A stretch of DNA of 64,000 bases from assembly GCF_042684485.1 (NCBI RefSeq), contig NZ_JBHULM010000012.1, forward strand, positions 1-64,000, written 5' to 3'. Made by a program: the position numbers and the translations under genes. Of this stretch, positions 34,966 to 43,318 are shown piece after piece (position 1 is the first letter of the stretch; each line of letters opens with the position of its first letter). The notes beneath the pieces were generated by a model, which was not told the origin of the DNA, ran no database searches, and worked only from the letters and a program-made list of their open reading frames with translations. Source of the stretch: Oceanihabitans gracilariae. Lineage in GTDB: Bacteria > Bacteroidota > Bacteroidia > Flavobacteriales > Flavobacteriaceae.

Positions 34966-37276
34966 AAAACGTATTGCTTTTGTGTGTTTTATACTATTTT
35001 TTTGGAATAGCTTAAATAGCTATGCGCAGAACACTCCAATGAATAAACAGTCGCTGACCAAAATTTTAAATTTCATTGAAGAAAATTATAACATTTGGTT
35101 TTCTTTTGCTGACGAAACCATAGTAAACAAATATGCTTTTTTACCAGACTCCACACTATCTTTAAACGAAGTTTTATTACAATTAGAATTAGAAACCGCA
35201 TTAGATTTTGAATTATTAAGTGATAAGTTTGTTATCATTAAAACCACAGAAACAGTTGTTAATAGTTTTAAAACGCAGTTTTTAAAAGAAATTGTTATCC
35301 ATAAATATCTTGCCTCTGGACTTTCTAAAAACAATACAGGTTTAGTTACCATAAGACCAGAAAAACTTGGTATTCTTCCTGGCTTAATTGAACCTGATGT
35401 ATTACAAACCATTCAAGCGTTACCAGGAGTTATAAGTGTAGACGAAACGGTTTCTAATATTAATATTAGAGGTGGTACTCATGACCAAAATCTAATGCTT
35501 TGGGAAGGAATTAAAATGTACCAATCTGGGCATTTTTTCGGACTCATTTCTGCATTCAACCCTTATTTAACAAATAAAGTAAACGTATCTAAAAATGGTA
35601 CTTCTGCACAATATGGAGATGGTGTTTCTAGCGTTATAGACATGCAATTATCTAATACTACTGAAAACAAATTTAAAGCTGGAGCTGGTTTTAATTTAGT
35701 ACATGCAGATGCTTTTATTAAAGTACCTATTAGTAAAAAAATAACGTTTCAATTTGCTGCCAGACGTTCATTTACAGATTTTATTACAGCTCCAACGTAC
35801 AAGCAATATTTTAAACGCATCTTTCAAGATTCAGATTTCACTAACAATCAAGAATCACAAAACAATACCATATCAAAAAACGAAAACTTTTACTTTTATG
35901 ACCTCACAGGAAAAATTCTTTTTGATATTTCTAAAAAAGATAAAATTAGAATTAGCTTTTTAACCATCAATAACAATTTAAATTATGAAGAACAAGCTAC
36001 TATTACTAATACTGAAGAATCTTTAAACAGCAATTTAACACAACGTAATATAGCAGGCGGAATTAGTTATATTAAAAACTGGAATAATTCACTTGAAACT
36101 ACAGCACAAGTATATTTTTCTAAATATAATTTAGACGCAAAAAATTTCGACATTTTAAACAACCAACGATTAATTCAAGAAAACAAAGTCTTTGATAGCG
36201 CCATAAAACTAAACACCAAATGGTTACTAAACAAAAACACCAATCTACAAATAGGCTATCAGTTTTTTGAGGTTGGCATTAGCAACCTAGAAGATGTTAA
36301 CAATCCTCTTTTTAGAAGCTATATTAAAGAAGTAATTAGAAGTCACGCTATTTATACCGAAGGACAATTACTCTCTAAAAATTTAAACACCAATATAAAA
36401 GCTGGAGTTAGATTAAATTACATTCCTAAATTCAACACCTTTCTGGCAGAACCGAGAATAAGTTTTAGTCAGCGATTTACAGATAATTTTAGAGTAGAAT
36501 TTTTAGGCGAATTTAAAAGCCAGACTACCTCACAAATCATAGACTTGCAAAATGATTTTTTAGGTATAGAAAAACATCGTTGGGTTTTAGCTAATAATGC
36601 AGATATTCCTATTATTAAAAGTAAACAAGCGTCTTTAGGCTTGCATTATAATAGCAAAAAAGTATTGCTTAGCGCAGAAGCTTTTTATAAATATGTAGAT
36701 GGCATTACCTCTAGAAGCCAAGGCTTTCAAAACCAATTTCAATTTGTAAAAGCTATTGGAAATTATCAAGTAAAAGGCGTAGACTTTTTAATCAATAAAC
36801 AATTTAATAAATTAAATTCTTGGCTTAGCTATTCATTTACAAAAAACGATTATACTTTTAACGCTCTAAATAACGGAAATAAGTTTCCTAACAATGCAGA
36901 TATTGCACATGCAGTAACTTTCTCAAACACGTATACACTTAATAAATTAAAGTTAGCTCTTGGTGTAAATTGGCATTCTGGAAAACCATTTACAAAACCA
37001 AACGACCAAAACCCAATTTTAAACGGAAACATCAATTACGTTTCACCAAATAGCAGTAATTTAAAAGACTACTTGCGTGTTGATTTTTCTGCAACACATG
37101 CATTTAATGTATCTAAAAGTATTAAAACTGAAGCTGGTGTATCTATTTGGAACATATTAAACACCAACAACACATTAAACACGTACTATACTTTAGATGC
37201 AGATAAAAATGTTTTAAAAGTTAAAAACCAATCTTTAGGTTTTACTCCCAATATAAGTTTACGTGTGCATTTTTAG
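34958..37276 (+). CDS. TonB-dependent receptor/transducer with STN domain
   Basis: The 772-residue product starts at a GTG overlapping the FecR stop region. It has a signal peptide ending NSYAQ (about residue 24), an STN secretin/TonB N-terminal domain (about 30-105, with IEENYNIWFSFADE and LETALDFELLSDKFVIIK), a plug domain (VTIRPEKLGILPGL, IRGGTHDQNLMLWEGIKMY, about 125-240) and a long outer-membrane barrel ending LGFTPNISLRVHF with a terminal Phe. STN domains of this type interact with FecR. The substrate is not predictable. No SusD partner gene follows. Confidence 0.93.
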   Translation: MSKKRIAFVCFILFFWNSLNSYAQNTPMNKQSLTKILNFIEENYNIWFSFADETIVNKYAFLPDSTLSLNEVLLQLELETALDFELLSDKFVIIKTTETVVNSFKTQFLKEIVIHKYLASGLSKNNTGLVTIRPEKLGILPGLIEPDVLQTIQALPGVISVDETVSNINIRGGTHDQNLMLWEGIKMYQSGHFFGLISAFNPYLTNKVNVSKNGTSAQYGDGVSSVIDMQLSNTTENKFKAGAGFNLVHADAFIKVPISKKITFQFAARRSFTDFITAPTYKQYFKRIFQDSDFTNNQESQNNTISKNENFYFYDLTGKILFDISKKDKIRISFLTINNNLNYEEQATITNTEESLNSNLTQRNIAGGISYIKNWNNSLETTAQVYFSKYNLDAKNFDILNNQRLIQENKVFDSAIKLNTKWLLNKNTNLQIGYQFFEVGISNLEDVNNPLFRSYIKEVIRSHAIYTEGQLLSKNLNTNIKAGVRLNYIPKFNTFLAEPRISFSQRFTDNFRVEFLGEFKSQTTSQIIDLQNDFLGIEKHRWVLANNADIPIIKSKQASLGLHYNSKKVLLSAEAFYKYVDGITSRSQGFQNQFQFVKAIGNYQVKGVDFLINKQFNKLNSWLSYSFTKNDYTFNALNNGNKFPNNADIAHAVTFSNTYTLNKLKLALGVNWHSGKPFTKPNDQNPILNGNINYVSPNSSNLKDYLRVDFSATHAFNVSKSIKTEAGVSIWNILNTNNTLNTYYTLDADKNVLKVKNQSLGFTPNISLRVHF

Positions 37277-37277
37277 T

Positions 37278-37931
37278 TTACAAATATTCTTGATACTGCA
37301 TCACTCTAAAATCAAACGTATTAAATTTAGGGTTACTTGCTTTAAGTTGCTTGTATAATGGCATACTACCAATTGCTCTGTTTGCAGATCCTGAAGAAGA
37401 AGTTAAGGAAACGGTTTTAATAATTCGTTTATTTATACTAAACTGGTGTACTCTTGGCACTTCATTACAAACCAACTCTAATTGTATACTGTGCTCTTTT
37501 ATATGTTTACGGAAGAAATATTCTGGTCCATTTTTACTGTTTCCACCAATAAATAAAAGAGTTTCAATACTTGGGTGTTTTTTTAAATAGCCAATAATAT
37601 TTCGAAGTTTAATGTTTTGCATTCCTAAATCGGAAGCATCTATTTTTTCACGTTCTGCACTTGCTACAATATCACAAACACCAATTTGATGTTTTATAAG
37701 AAATGCTTTTCGTTCCTCTATTGCTTCTTGTGAATTATCATAACGTAAATTTAAATTGTGAATTTTATCTAAATACAACCACAGTGAATTGTAATAACTA
37801 CCATAGCAAAAATTCACATCCTTTTCTAAAAGCGTACCAACACTAAAACGTGGAGGAGGCAAAGTACCAACAATTAGCTTCTTGGTATCTTTTTGAATAA
37901 AGGGTTGGTATGGATGCTCATGCAAAAACAC
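37278..37931 (-). CDS. Uracil-DNA-glycosylase-superfamily-like protein
   Basis: The 217-residue protein resembles UDG-fold glycosylases: a motif-1-like KLIVGTLPPPRFSVG (residues 18-32), an aromatic FCYGSYYNSLWLYL segment, a central strand LLFIGGNSKNGPEYFF and a motif-2-like SLTSSSGSANRAIG near residue 178. These match the arrangement of deoxyinosine or family-6 type enzymes only loosely, and the catalytic Asp or Asn is not obvious. The GTG start at 37931 shares its first base with the stop codon TAG of the upstream gene. It might act on damaged bases, but it could be a different UDG-fold protein. Confidence 0.6.
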   Translation of the reverse strand: MFLHEHPYQPFIQKDTKKLIVGTLPPPRFSVGTLLEKDVNFCYGSYYNSLWLYLDKIHNLNLRYDNSQEAIEERKAFLIKHQIGVCDIVASAEREKIDASDLGMQNIKLRNIIGYLKKHPSIETLLFIGGNSKNGPEYFFRKHIKEHSIQLELVCNEVPRVHQFSINKRIIKTVSLTSSSGSANRAIGSMPLYKQLKASNPKFNTFDFRVMQYQEYL

Positions 37932-38275
37932 TATTCTTTTTTTATTTTATCTCCTATTTTTTTACCAATAGCATAAGCAACTATAATAGCTAGTAATACA
38001 ATAAGTATATTACCAAAAATATAAAGTGTATGTAGTACAATATTTTCTTTAGACTGAAAGCAGAAATTAGGAATGAAACATATTTTTGAGGATTCTTCTG
38101 CTAAGAATGTTAATGAAAAACTAGAAATTAAAACAACAAGCAAACTAATAACTATATATTGCCAAGTTGTAAGCTGCTTTTTCTTAACACCTGTTGGCTT
38201 AAAAACATTACGCTCTGCTTCTGTACGTTTGTTATTTTGCAATGACCAAACTACTTTTTTTTCTTCGGTATTCAT
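37931..38275 (-). CDS. Small two-helix membrane protein
   Basis: I do not recognise this 114-residue protein. Residues 1-35 are polar and basic (TEEKKVVWSLQNNKRTEAERNV), followed by a membrane helix (YIVISLLVVLISSFSLTFLA), a short extracytoplasmic loop with two Cys (SSKICFIPNFCFQS) and a second helix (TLYIFGNILIVLLAIIVAYAIG) ending in a Lys-rich tail. I chose the ATG at 38275. A longer version from 38311 adds 12 residues. Its stop overlaps the next gene start by one base, so it is likely coupled to the UDG-like gene. Function unknown. Confidence 0.6.
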   Translation of the reverse strand: MNTEEKKVVWSLQNNKRTEAERNVFKPTGVKKKQLTTWQYIVISLLVVLISSFSLTFLAEESSKICFIPNFCFQSKENIVLHTLYIFGNILIVLLAIIVAYAIGKKIGDKIKKE

Positions 38276-38345
38276 ATTACTTATTTTATAATTTCTTTGT
38301 TGTTTAAACAAAAGAATAGCAAGTGTTTTCCTTAACTAAAACCAA

Positions 38346-39068
38346 TTAAAATTCCTGTATTAGTTTTTCTACTTCTGTAATAGTGGCTCTATATTTATTT
38401 TTATTGGTTTTTGTCATGTTTTTAGATTCAGCAAAGATTTCATTTAAAATATCTTTTGCTTCTTCTGTTTTATTTTTAGCCATTAAAAATTTTGCTAAAA
38501 CCAAACGCTCTTCATAATTAGAATATCTTACATCAATTGCTTTTAATTGGGCTTCTGCTGCTTCGTCTTCACCAATTTTTTGTAAAGCTAAACCATAAAG
38601 AAACTGCGTTTTTGACTTTTTAAATTCAGGATGATTTAGTATTTGTTTTGCATAGCGCACAACAGCATTAAAGTCTTCTATTTTATAATAAGAAGCAACT
38701 AAACTGCTAATAACATAAAAGTCATATTGATGGTCTGTATCTAAAACCGTTTCATACTGTTTAATTGCTTTTTCATAATCTCCTATTTCATAATATGCAC
38801 CTGCTAAATTCACATGATTTTGAAAGGTTTCTACAAATTCTAGCTTTTTTTCTAAATCCTTTATTTTTTTGGTAGGATTAATAATAGAAACAATTTCACT
38901 AGATACTTTTTCGGCATCTTTTTTATTATACACTTGTGTTATAAGGTAGATTATACAACCTATAAGAGGCAAGAAAATAATTAAGAAAACCCAATAATAT
39001 TCTCTTCTATTTTTAACAAGATGATAAATACAAAATGCTTGTAAAGCTACTATAAAATAAAAGTACAT
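38346..39068 (-). CDS. Membrane-anchored TPR protein
   Basis: The 240-residue product has two N-terminal membrane helices (residues 1-20 and 24-46, ending YLITQVYN), a basic/acidic linker, and four to five TPR-like helical hairpins (about 85-235; LAGAYYEIGDYEKAIKQYE, LYGLALQKIGEDEAAEAQLK, LAKFLMAKNKTEEAKDIL). TPR proteins of this kind are scaffolds, and this one should face the cytosol given the short loop between helices. It lies 70 bases from the small membrane protein gene in the same direction, possibly in one operon. A short 12-base tandem repeat sits upstream of its start. Confidence 0.75.
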   Translation of the reverse strand: MYFYFIVALQAFCIYHLVKNRREYYWVFLIIFLPLIGCIIYLITQVYNKKDAEKVSSEIVSIINPTKKIKDLEKKLEFVETFQNHVNLAGAYYEIGDYEKAIKQYETVLDTDHQYDFYVISSLVASYYKIEDFNAVVRYAKQILNHPEFKKSKTQFLYGLALQKIGEDEAAEAQLKAIDVRYSNYEERLVLAKFLMAKNKTEEAKDILNEIFAESKNMTKTNKNKYRATITEVEKLIQEF

Positions 39069-39093
39069 AGATGTTAAATAATTTTTAAAGCTT

Positions 39094-39127
39094 AAAAAAG
39101 AATATAAAAAAGAATATAAAAAAGAGA
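39094..39127. repeat. 12-base tandem repeat (AAAAAAGAATAT)
   Basis: Two full copies at 39094-39105 and 39106-39117 are followed by a partial third. It lies between the divergent TPR and THX genes, 26 bases from the TPR gene start. Slippage at such A-rich units could alter promoter spacing. Confidence 0.7.
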
Positions 39128-39192
39128 GATTTTTTGTATATTAAAGGTAATTGAAAATTTAATACTTTAGGAAAAATAATACATAAATATTT

Positions 39193-39324
39193 ATGGGAAA
39201 AGGAGACAAAAAAACAAAACGAGGTAAAATACACAGAGGTACTTTTGGCGCTAGAAGACCAAGAATAAAAAAGCGTATAAAACCAGAAGCTAAAATAGAC
39301 ATTACTAAAAAAGCGAAGGCTTAA
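39193..39324 (+). CDS. 30S ribosomal protein THX
   Basis: This 43-residue gene is too short for routine detection but is convincing: ATG at 39193, MGKGDKKTKRGKIHRGTFG at the N-terminus, then ARRPRIKKRIKPEAK and a TAA at 39322. The very basic composition and the GKGD..K..RGKI start match THX, a small protein of the 30S subunit known from Thermus and common in Bacteroidota. It would bind 16S rRNA in the head of the 30S. A terminator hairpin overlaps its stop codon. The gene stands alone between the TPR gene and yaaA. Confidence 0.93.
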   Translation: MGKGDKKTKRGKIHRGTFGARRPRIKKRIKPEAKIDITKKAKA

Positions 39325-39339
39325 TCTTTGCTTTTTTAG
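39308..39339 (+). terminator. Terminator overlapping the end of THX
   Basis: AAAAAAGCGAAG (from 39308) pairs with CTTTGCTTTTTT (to 39338) with one mismatch. The stop codon TAA at 39322-39324 is in the loop. Confidence 0.75.
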
Positions 39340-39379
39340 TAATACCTAGTTATGGATTTCTGTATTTTCAGGAATTAGA

Positions 39380-40138
39380 TTACCTAATAAACAACAGTTC
39401 TTTTTCTGTTGACATGGCTTCACTAAAACCATAACCATCATAATTAAATCCTTTTAAATCTTCGATGGTTTTGGCGTCTGTATCTACAATATACCTAGCC
39501 ATTGCTCCTCTTGCTTGTTTTGCAAAAAAGGATATTACTTTATACTTACCATTTTTTAAATCTTTAAAGTTTGCAGTAATTACTGGTACTTTTAATGCTT
39601 TTACGTCTACAGCTTTAAAATACTCGTTACTAGCTAGGTTTAAAAACAGTTCTCCTTCTTCAAGCTCTTCATTTAAAGCTTTTGTAACTTTCTTTTTCCA
39701 GAACTCATACAGGTTTTTGTTTTTACCTATTGGCATTTTTGTTCCCATTTCTAGTCTATAGGCTTGTATTAAGTCTAATGGTTTAAGTACACCATACAGT
39801 CCAGATAGAATACGAACCGTATTTTGTAAGGTATCTAATTTTTCTGTTGCAATAGTGTTAGCATCTAAACCTTTATATACATCACCAGAAAAAGTATATA
39901 CTGCAGGTCTTGCATTTTCTTTGGTAAACGGTAAGGTCCATTCTTGATTACGCTCATAATTAAGTTGCCCAAGATTATCTGAAATATGCATAAGCGTAGA
40001 TAGGCTTTTTGCAGATTTCTTTTTTAGCAATTTATTTAAGCGTTCTGCTTCGTTTAAAAAAACAGCTTCTGTACTTTTTGTTGTTGGTAATTGGGTTTCA
40101 AAATCTAGAGATTTTGCTGGAGATATAACTAATTTCAT
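39380..40138 (-). CDS. yaaA: Peroxide stress protein YaaA
   Basis: YaaA (DUF328/UPF0246) protects E. coli from hydrogen peroxide by reducing intracellular free iron, and binds DNA in its structure. The 252-residue product starts MKLVISPAKSLDFE, which is the family N-terminus, so the ATG at 40138 is preferred over one 18 bases upstream. Family segments YTFSGDVYKGLDANTI, LSGLYGVLKPLDLIQAYRLEMG and KQARGAMARYI are all present. The palindrome at 40156-40173 lies just upstream of the start region. It is a single gene, and the long plus-strand frame over it is a shadow. Confidence 0.93.
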   Translation of the reverse strand: MKLVISPAKSLDFETQLPTTKSTEAVFLNEAERLNKLLKKKSAKSLSTLMHISDNLGQLNYERNQEWTLPFTKENARPAVYTFSGDVYKGLDANTIATEKLDTLQNTVRILSGLYGVLKPLDLIQAYRLEMGTKMPIGKNKNLYEFWKKKVTKALNEELEEGELFLNLASNEYFKAVDVKALKVPVITANFKDLKNGKYKVISFFAKQARGAMARYIVDTDAKTIEDLKGFNYDGYGFSEAMSTEKELLFIR

Positions 40139-40155
40139 TGAGTATTTATTTTTCA

Positions 40156-40173
40156 TTTCCGTGAAAACGGAAA
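40156..40173. repeat. TTTCCGTGAAAACGGAAA palindrome, copy C
   Basis: This is the exact reverse complement of the 18-base sequence at 22388-22405. It lies 17 bases upstream of the preferred yaaA start codon, so it would form a hairpin in the leader. Confidence 0.75.
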
Positions 40174-40297
40174 GCGCATCTTATAATTAAAATTCTATTT
40201 CTTATACCTCAAATTTACAACTTACATCTTTACTTTTTTAATGATGTAAACTGAAATATTCTATACGAGTATAAGTGTTTGTTATGAAATATAATTT

Positions 40298-40396
40298 GCG
40301 TTAGTGATTGCAGTGGCATCCTTTTTTGAGGCACGAAAAAAAGATATAACGTAAAGCACGACACTACGAAGCCTTTTGCGAAGTAGTGTAACGCCC
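40298..40396 (+). ncRNA. Structured intergenic RNA-like element, copy 2
   Basis: GCGTTA (40298-40303) pairs with TAACGC (40389-40394). Conserved inside are GGCATCCTTTTTT, a long A-run facing it, the AAGATATAACG..AAGC block and the stem ACACTAC (40361-40367) with GTAGTGT (40383-40389). The corresponding stem at 8567-8667 is ACGCTAC/GTAGCGT, a compensatory change at the third base pair. On the plus strand the element lies beyond the end of no known gene. On the minus strand it would lie between rluA-family and yaaA genes. The strand is inferred from the shared motif orientation. Confidence 0.6.
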
Positions 40397-40420
40397 AACT
40401 TTACCTTAGTTTGGTTGGGC
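40393..40420. terminator. Hairpin overlapping the end of the structured element
   Basis: GCCCAAC (40393-40399) pairs perfectly with GTTGGGC (40414-40420) over a 14-base loop, right before the convergent 3' end of the RluA-family gene at 40438. On the minus strand no long T-tract follows, so terminator function is doubtful. Confidence 0.4.
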
Positions 40421-40437
40421 TGTACTCCATTTTAAAA

Positions 40438-41478
40438 CTAATTATCTACATGCTTTGCATAGTGTTTCCATTTTTCAATACATTGCTGCATATCTTCTGG
40501 AATTTCAGACTCAAAACGCATAAACTCACCTGTTTTTGGGTGTACAAAACCTAGTGTTTTTGCATGTAGCGCTTGTCTTGGTAAGATTTTAAAACAGTTA
40601 TCTACAAACTGTTTGTATTTGGTAAAAGTGGTACCTTTTAAAATAAGGTTTCCTCCGTAACGCTCATCGTTAAAAAGTGTGTGTCCTATGTGTTTCATGT
40701 GCACACGAATTTGGTGTGTTCTACCTGTTTCTAACTTGCAAGAAACCATAGTAATGTATCCTAAACGCTCTAAAACTTTATAGTGTGTTACTGCTGGTTT
40801 TCCGTTATCGGCTTCATCACCAAGATACACTGTATTTTGCAATCTGTTTTTTGGGTGTCTACCAATATTTCCTTCAATGGTACCTTCATCTTCTTCCATA
40901 TTTCCCCAAACTAGAGCTACATATTCGCGCTCACTTGTTTTTTTGGCAAATTGGTTAGATAGATGTGCCATGGCTTCTTCGGTTTTAGCAACTACTAGAA
41001 GTCCGCTTGTATCTTTATCAATTCTATGCACCAATCCTGGACGCTCACTAGAGTTGTTTGGCAGGTTATCAAATCTATAAATAAGCGCATTTATTAATGT
41101 TCCAGAATAGTTACCATGTCCTGGATGCACTACCATTCCTGCTGGCTTATTAACTACAAGAAGTTCATTATCTTCATACACCACATCTAAAGGAATATCT
41201 TCTCCTACCAATAGGTTTTCAAATGGTGGATGCGCAAATTTAATACGTATCTCATCAAAAGGTTTTACCTTATAATTAGATTTTACAGGTTGGTCATTAA
41301 CAAAGATATTTCCGTTTTTTGCTGCTGTTTGTATTTTATTTCGAATTGCGTTTTCAATTTTATTCATTAAATACTTATCAATTCGTAAAGGAGCTTGCCC
41401 TTTATCTACCGTAAAAGCATGATGCTCATAAAGGTCATCTTCTTGGTTTTCGTTTTCTGGTGTGTAGTCTTCTATCAT
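40438..41478 (-). CDS. RluA-family 23S rRNA pseudouridine synthase
   Basis: The 346-residue protein has an N-terminal S4 domain (APLRIDKYLMNKIENAIRNKIQ) and the RluA-type catalytic domain with the active Asp in HRIDKDTSGLLVVAKT (near residue 150). Other motifs are NKPAGMVVHPGHGNYSGTL and LETGRTHQIRVHMKHIGHTLFND. The domain order and S4 domain resemble RluD, which modifies positions 1911, 1915 and 1917 of 23S rRNA. The S4 domain also fits other RluA members, so the exact specificity is not certain. It follows the PASTA gene by 71 bases in the same direction and probably shares its transcript. Confidence 0.93.
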   Translation of the reverse strand: MIEDYTPENENQEDDLYEHHAFTVDKGQAPLRIDKYLMNKIENAIRNKIQTAAKNGNIFVNDQPVKSNYKVKPFDEIRIKFAHPPFENLLVGEDIPLDVVYEDNELLVVNKPAGMVVHPGHGNYSGTLINALIYRFDNLPNNSSERPGLVHRIDKDTSGLLVVAKTEEAMAHLSNQFAKKTSEREYVALVWGNMEEDEGTIEGNIGRHPKNRLQNTVYLGDEADNGKPAVTHYKVLERLGYITMVSCKLETGRTHQIRVHMKHIGHTLFNDERYGGNLILKGTTFTKYKQFVDNCFKILPRQALHAKTLGFVHPKTGEFMRFESEIPEDMQQCIEKWKHYAKHVDN

Positions 41479-41549
41479 CCTTAATGTTGTCTTTCGACTT
41501 GGCTTAAAATAAATTTAAGTATTATTTTGTAATTGTTGGGTTAACAAGA

Positions 41550-42104
41550 CTATTGTCTTTTTCCGTTTCCTAAAACTACATCTATTTTAGAGGTTTTTGG
41601 CAGTAAATCTCCAGCATTTATTTTTTCGCCTTTAAAAGTTAAACGTACCACCTCATCTTTTCCTAAGTAATCTACATAAGTTATTTTACCTACAGAAAAA
41701 CCTAAGGCTTCTAACATTGGTTTTGCCTGTCTGAATGTACGTTCTCTTAAATCTGGCACTTGTACTTTACGATAACCAGAAGGGTTTAAGGTTATATAAA
41801 TTTTACGATCTTTTTTTACTTTTTCACCAGAAGGAGGATCTTGATCTATTACAGAATATTTTGGGTAATTAGGATTGTAATTTGCCGAATCTTGAATTTG
41901 CATTACCAAATTATTAGATTTTAAATCTATTTCTGCTACTTCTATAGATTTTCCTTTTAATTCTGGAACAGTTTCAAAACTGCCATGATTGGTGGTGTAG
42001 CTTAACCATCTTAACACAAGAAAAGTTAGTACTACTATAGCTAAAATGGCTAAGCCAAGATGCTTTAAAAATGTTTTACTTGCAATAAATTTAACTATAC
42101 TCAT
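41550..42104 (-). CDS. PASTA-domain membrane protein
   Basis: The 184-residue product has a short cytosolic N-terminus, one membrane helix (residues 18-36, LAILAIVVLTFLVLRWL) and two to three PASTA domains outside (FETVPELKGKSIEVAEIDLK, VQVPDLRERTFRQAKPMLEALGF). PASTA domains bind muropeptides or peptidoglycan precursors. It lacks the kinase or penicillin-binding domains normally attached to them. The gene is divergent from ddl, which makes the D-Ala-D-Ala dipeptide, and upstream of the RluA-family gene. A cell-wall sensing role is inferred. Confidence 0.9.
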   Translation of the reverse strand: MSIVKFIASKTFLKHLGLAILAIVVLTFLVLRWLSYTTNHGSFETVPELKGKSIEVAEIDLKSNNLVMQIQDSANYNPNYPKYSVIDQDPPSGEKVKKDRKIYITLNPSGYRKVQVPDLRERTFRQAKPMLEALGFSVGKITYVDYLGKDEVVRLTFKGEKINAGDLLPKTSKIDVVLGNGKRQ

Positions 42105-42122
42105 GATCTTATTTTAGATAGG

Positions 42123-42130
42123 CAAATATA
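42123..42130 (-). promoter_or_regulatory. -7 box of the PASTA gene
   Basis: The minus strand reads TATATTTG, a consensus match, ending 18 bases before the PASTA start. The 141-base gap to ddl holds divergent promoters. Confidence 0.5.
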
Positions 42131-42245
42131 TAAAAACAGAACTGTTTTTACTTTTGATTAATTAATGATATTTTAGCTTAACTAAATTTAATGCCATTTT
42201 AGTATAAATTAATAAAGGTTTCTGCTTGTACAGAAATTAAAAAAT

Positions 42246-43226
42246 ATGACCAATAAAAAAAATATTGCCATTATAATGGGAGGATATTCTAGCGAATATG
42301 AAATCTCTTTAAAAAGCGGAAACGTAGTTTATGAGCTACTTGACACCAATAAATACAACGCGTACAGAATACACATTTTTAAAAACAAATGGGTTTATGT
42401 AGATGCTAACAATGCAGAGTTTAACATAGATAAAAATGATTTTTCTGTAACCATTGCAAACCAAAAAATTACTTTTGACTGTGTTTTTAACGCCATTCAT
42501 GGTGCTCCTGGAGAAGATGGTTATATGCAAGCGTATTTTAATTTACTTAATATACCACAAACTAGCTGTGGTATGTACCAAGCGAGTATTACTTACAACA
42601 AAAGAGATTGCTTAAGCATTTTAAAACCTTACGGAATTAAAACTGCTGAAAGTTTTTATATTAATTTGGGCGATGCAACAGATGAGGATGCCATTATTAA
42701 AAAAGTAGGATTACCTTGTTTTGTTAAAGCAAACAAAGCAGGAAGTAGTTTTGGTATTACCAAAGTGTACAAAAAGGAAGATTTGCAAAACGCCATTGAT
42801 GTTGCTTTTAAAGAAGACGATGAAATTATTATTGAATCTTTTTTAGATGGCACTGAAGTTTCTGTTGGAGTAATTACTTATAAAGGAGAAACTAAAGTAC
42901 TACCAATTACAGAAATTGTACCTAATAATGATTTCTTTGATTATAAGGCGAAGTATTTAGGCGAATCGCAAGAAATCACTCCTGCTAGATTAACTAAAGA
43001 GCAAGAAGACAAAGTGAATACCATTGCTAAAAGAGTGTATGAAATTTTAAAAATGAAAGGTTTTAGCAGAAGCGAATTTATTTTTAAAGATGGCGAACCA
43101 CATTTACTAGAAATAAATACAGTTCCTGGATTAACCAGACAAAGTATTTTACCTCAGCAAGCAGAAGTAGCAGGAATTACACTTCCTGAATTATTTGAAA
43201 ACACTATTATTGAAGCGTTACAATAA
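42246..43226 (+). CDS. ddl: D-alanine--D-alanine ligase
   Basis: Ddl makes the D-Ala-D-Ala dipeptide for peptidoglycan with ATP. The 326-residue cytosolic ATP-grasp enzyme has IAIIMGGYSSEYEISLKSG at the N-terminus, FNAIHGAPGEDG, the substrate loop FVKANKAGSSFGITKV, IIESFLDGTEVSVGV and the C-terminal LEINTVPGLTRQSILPQQ with metal-binding residues. It is compact at 326 residues, as usual in Bacteroidota. The 92 bases to coaD contain a TATATTTG box. Its neighbour PASTA protein and this enzyme share the peptidoglycan theme. Confidence 0.96.
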   Translation: MTNKKNIAIIMGGYSSEYEISLKSGNVVYELLDTNKYNAYRIHIFKNKWVYVDANNAEFNIDKNDFSVTIANQKITFDCVFNAIHGAPGEDGYMQAYFNLLNIPQTSCGMYQASITYNKRDCLSILKPYGIKTAESFYINLGDATDEDAIIKKVGLPCFVKANKAGSSFGITKVYKKEDLQNAIDVAFKEDDEIIIESFLDGTEVSVGVITYKGETKVLPITEIVPNNDFFDYKAKYLGESQEITPARLTKEQEDKVNTIAKRVYEILKMKGFSRSEFIFKDGEPHLLEINTVPGLTRQSILPQQAEVAGITLPELFENTIIEALQ

Positions 43227-43265
43227 GAAGGTATTTACAGCAGTATACAACTGCTTATAAATGAT

Positions 43266-43273
43266 TATATTTG
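43266..43273 (+). promoter_or_regulatory. -7 box of coaD
   Basis: TATATTTG matches TAnnTTTG and lies 45 bases before the coaD ATG. No TTG is seen at about 19 bases upstream. Confidence 0.45.
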
Positions 43274-43318
43274 TTATTATAGATTCTCACTTACATGAGA
43301 ATAAAAAACACATTTTAA

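Noticed and set aside
39094..39127. The A-rich tandem repeat as a CRISPR-like array
   Set aside because: Units are 12 bases with no spacers. It is a simple A/T-rich microsatellite.
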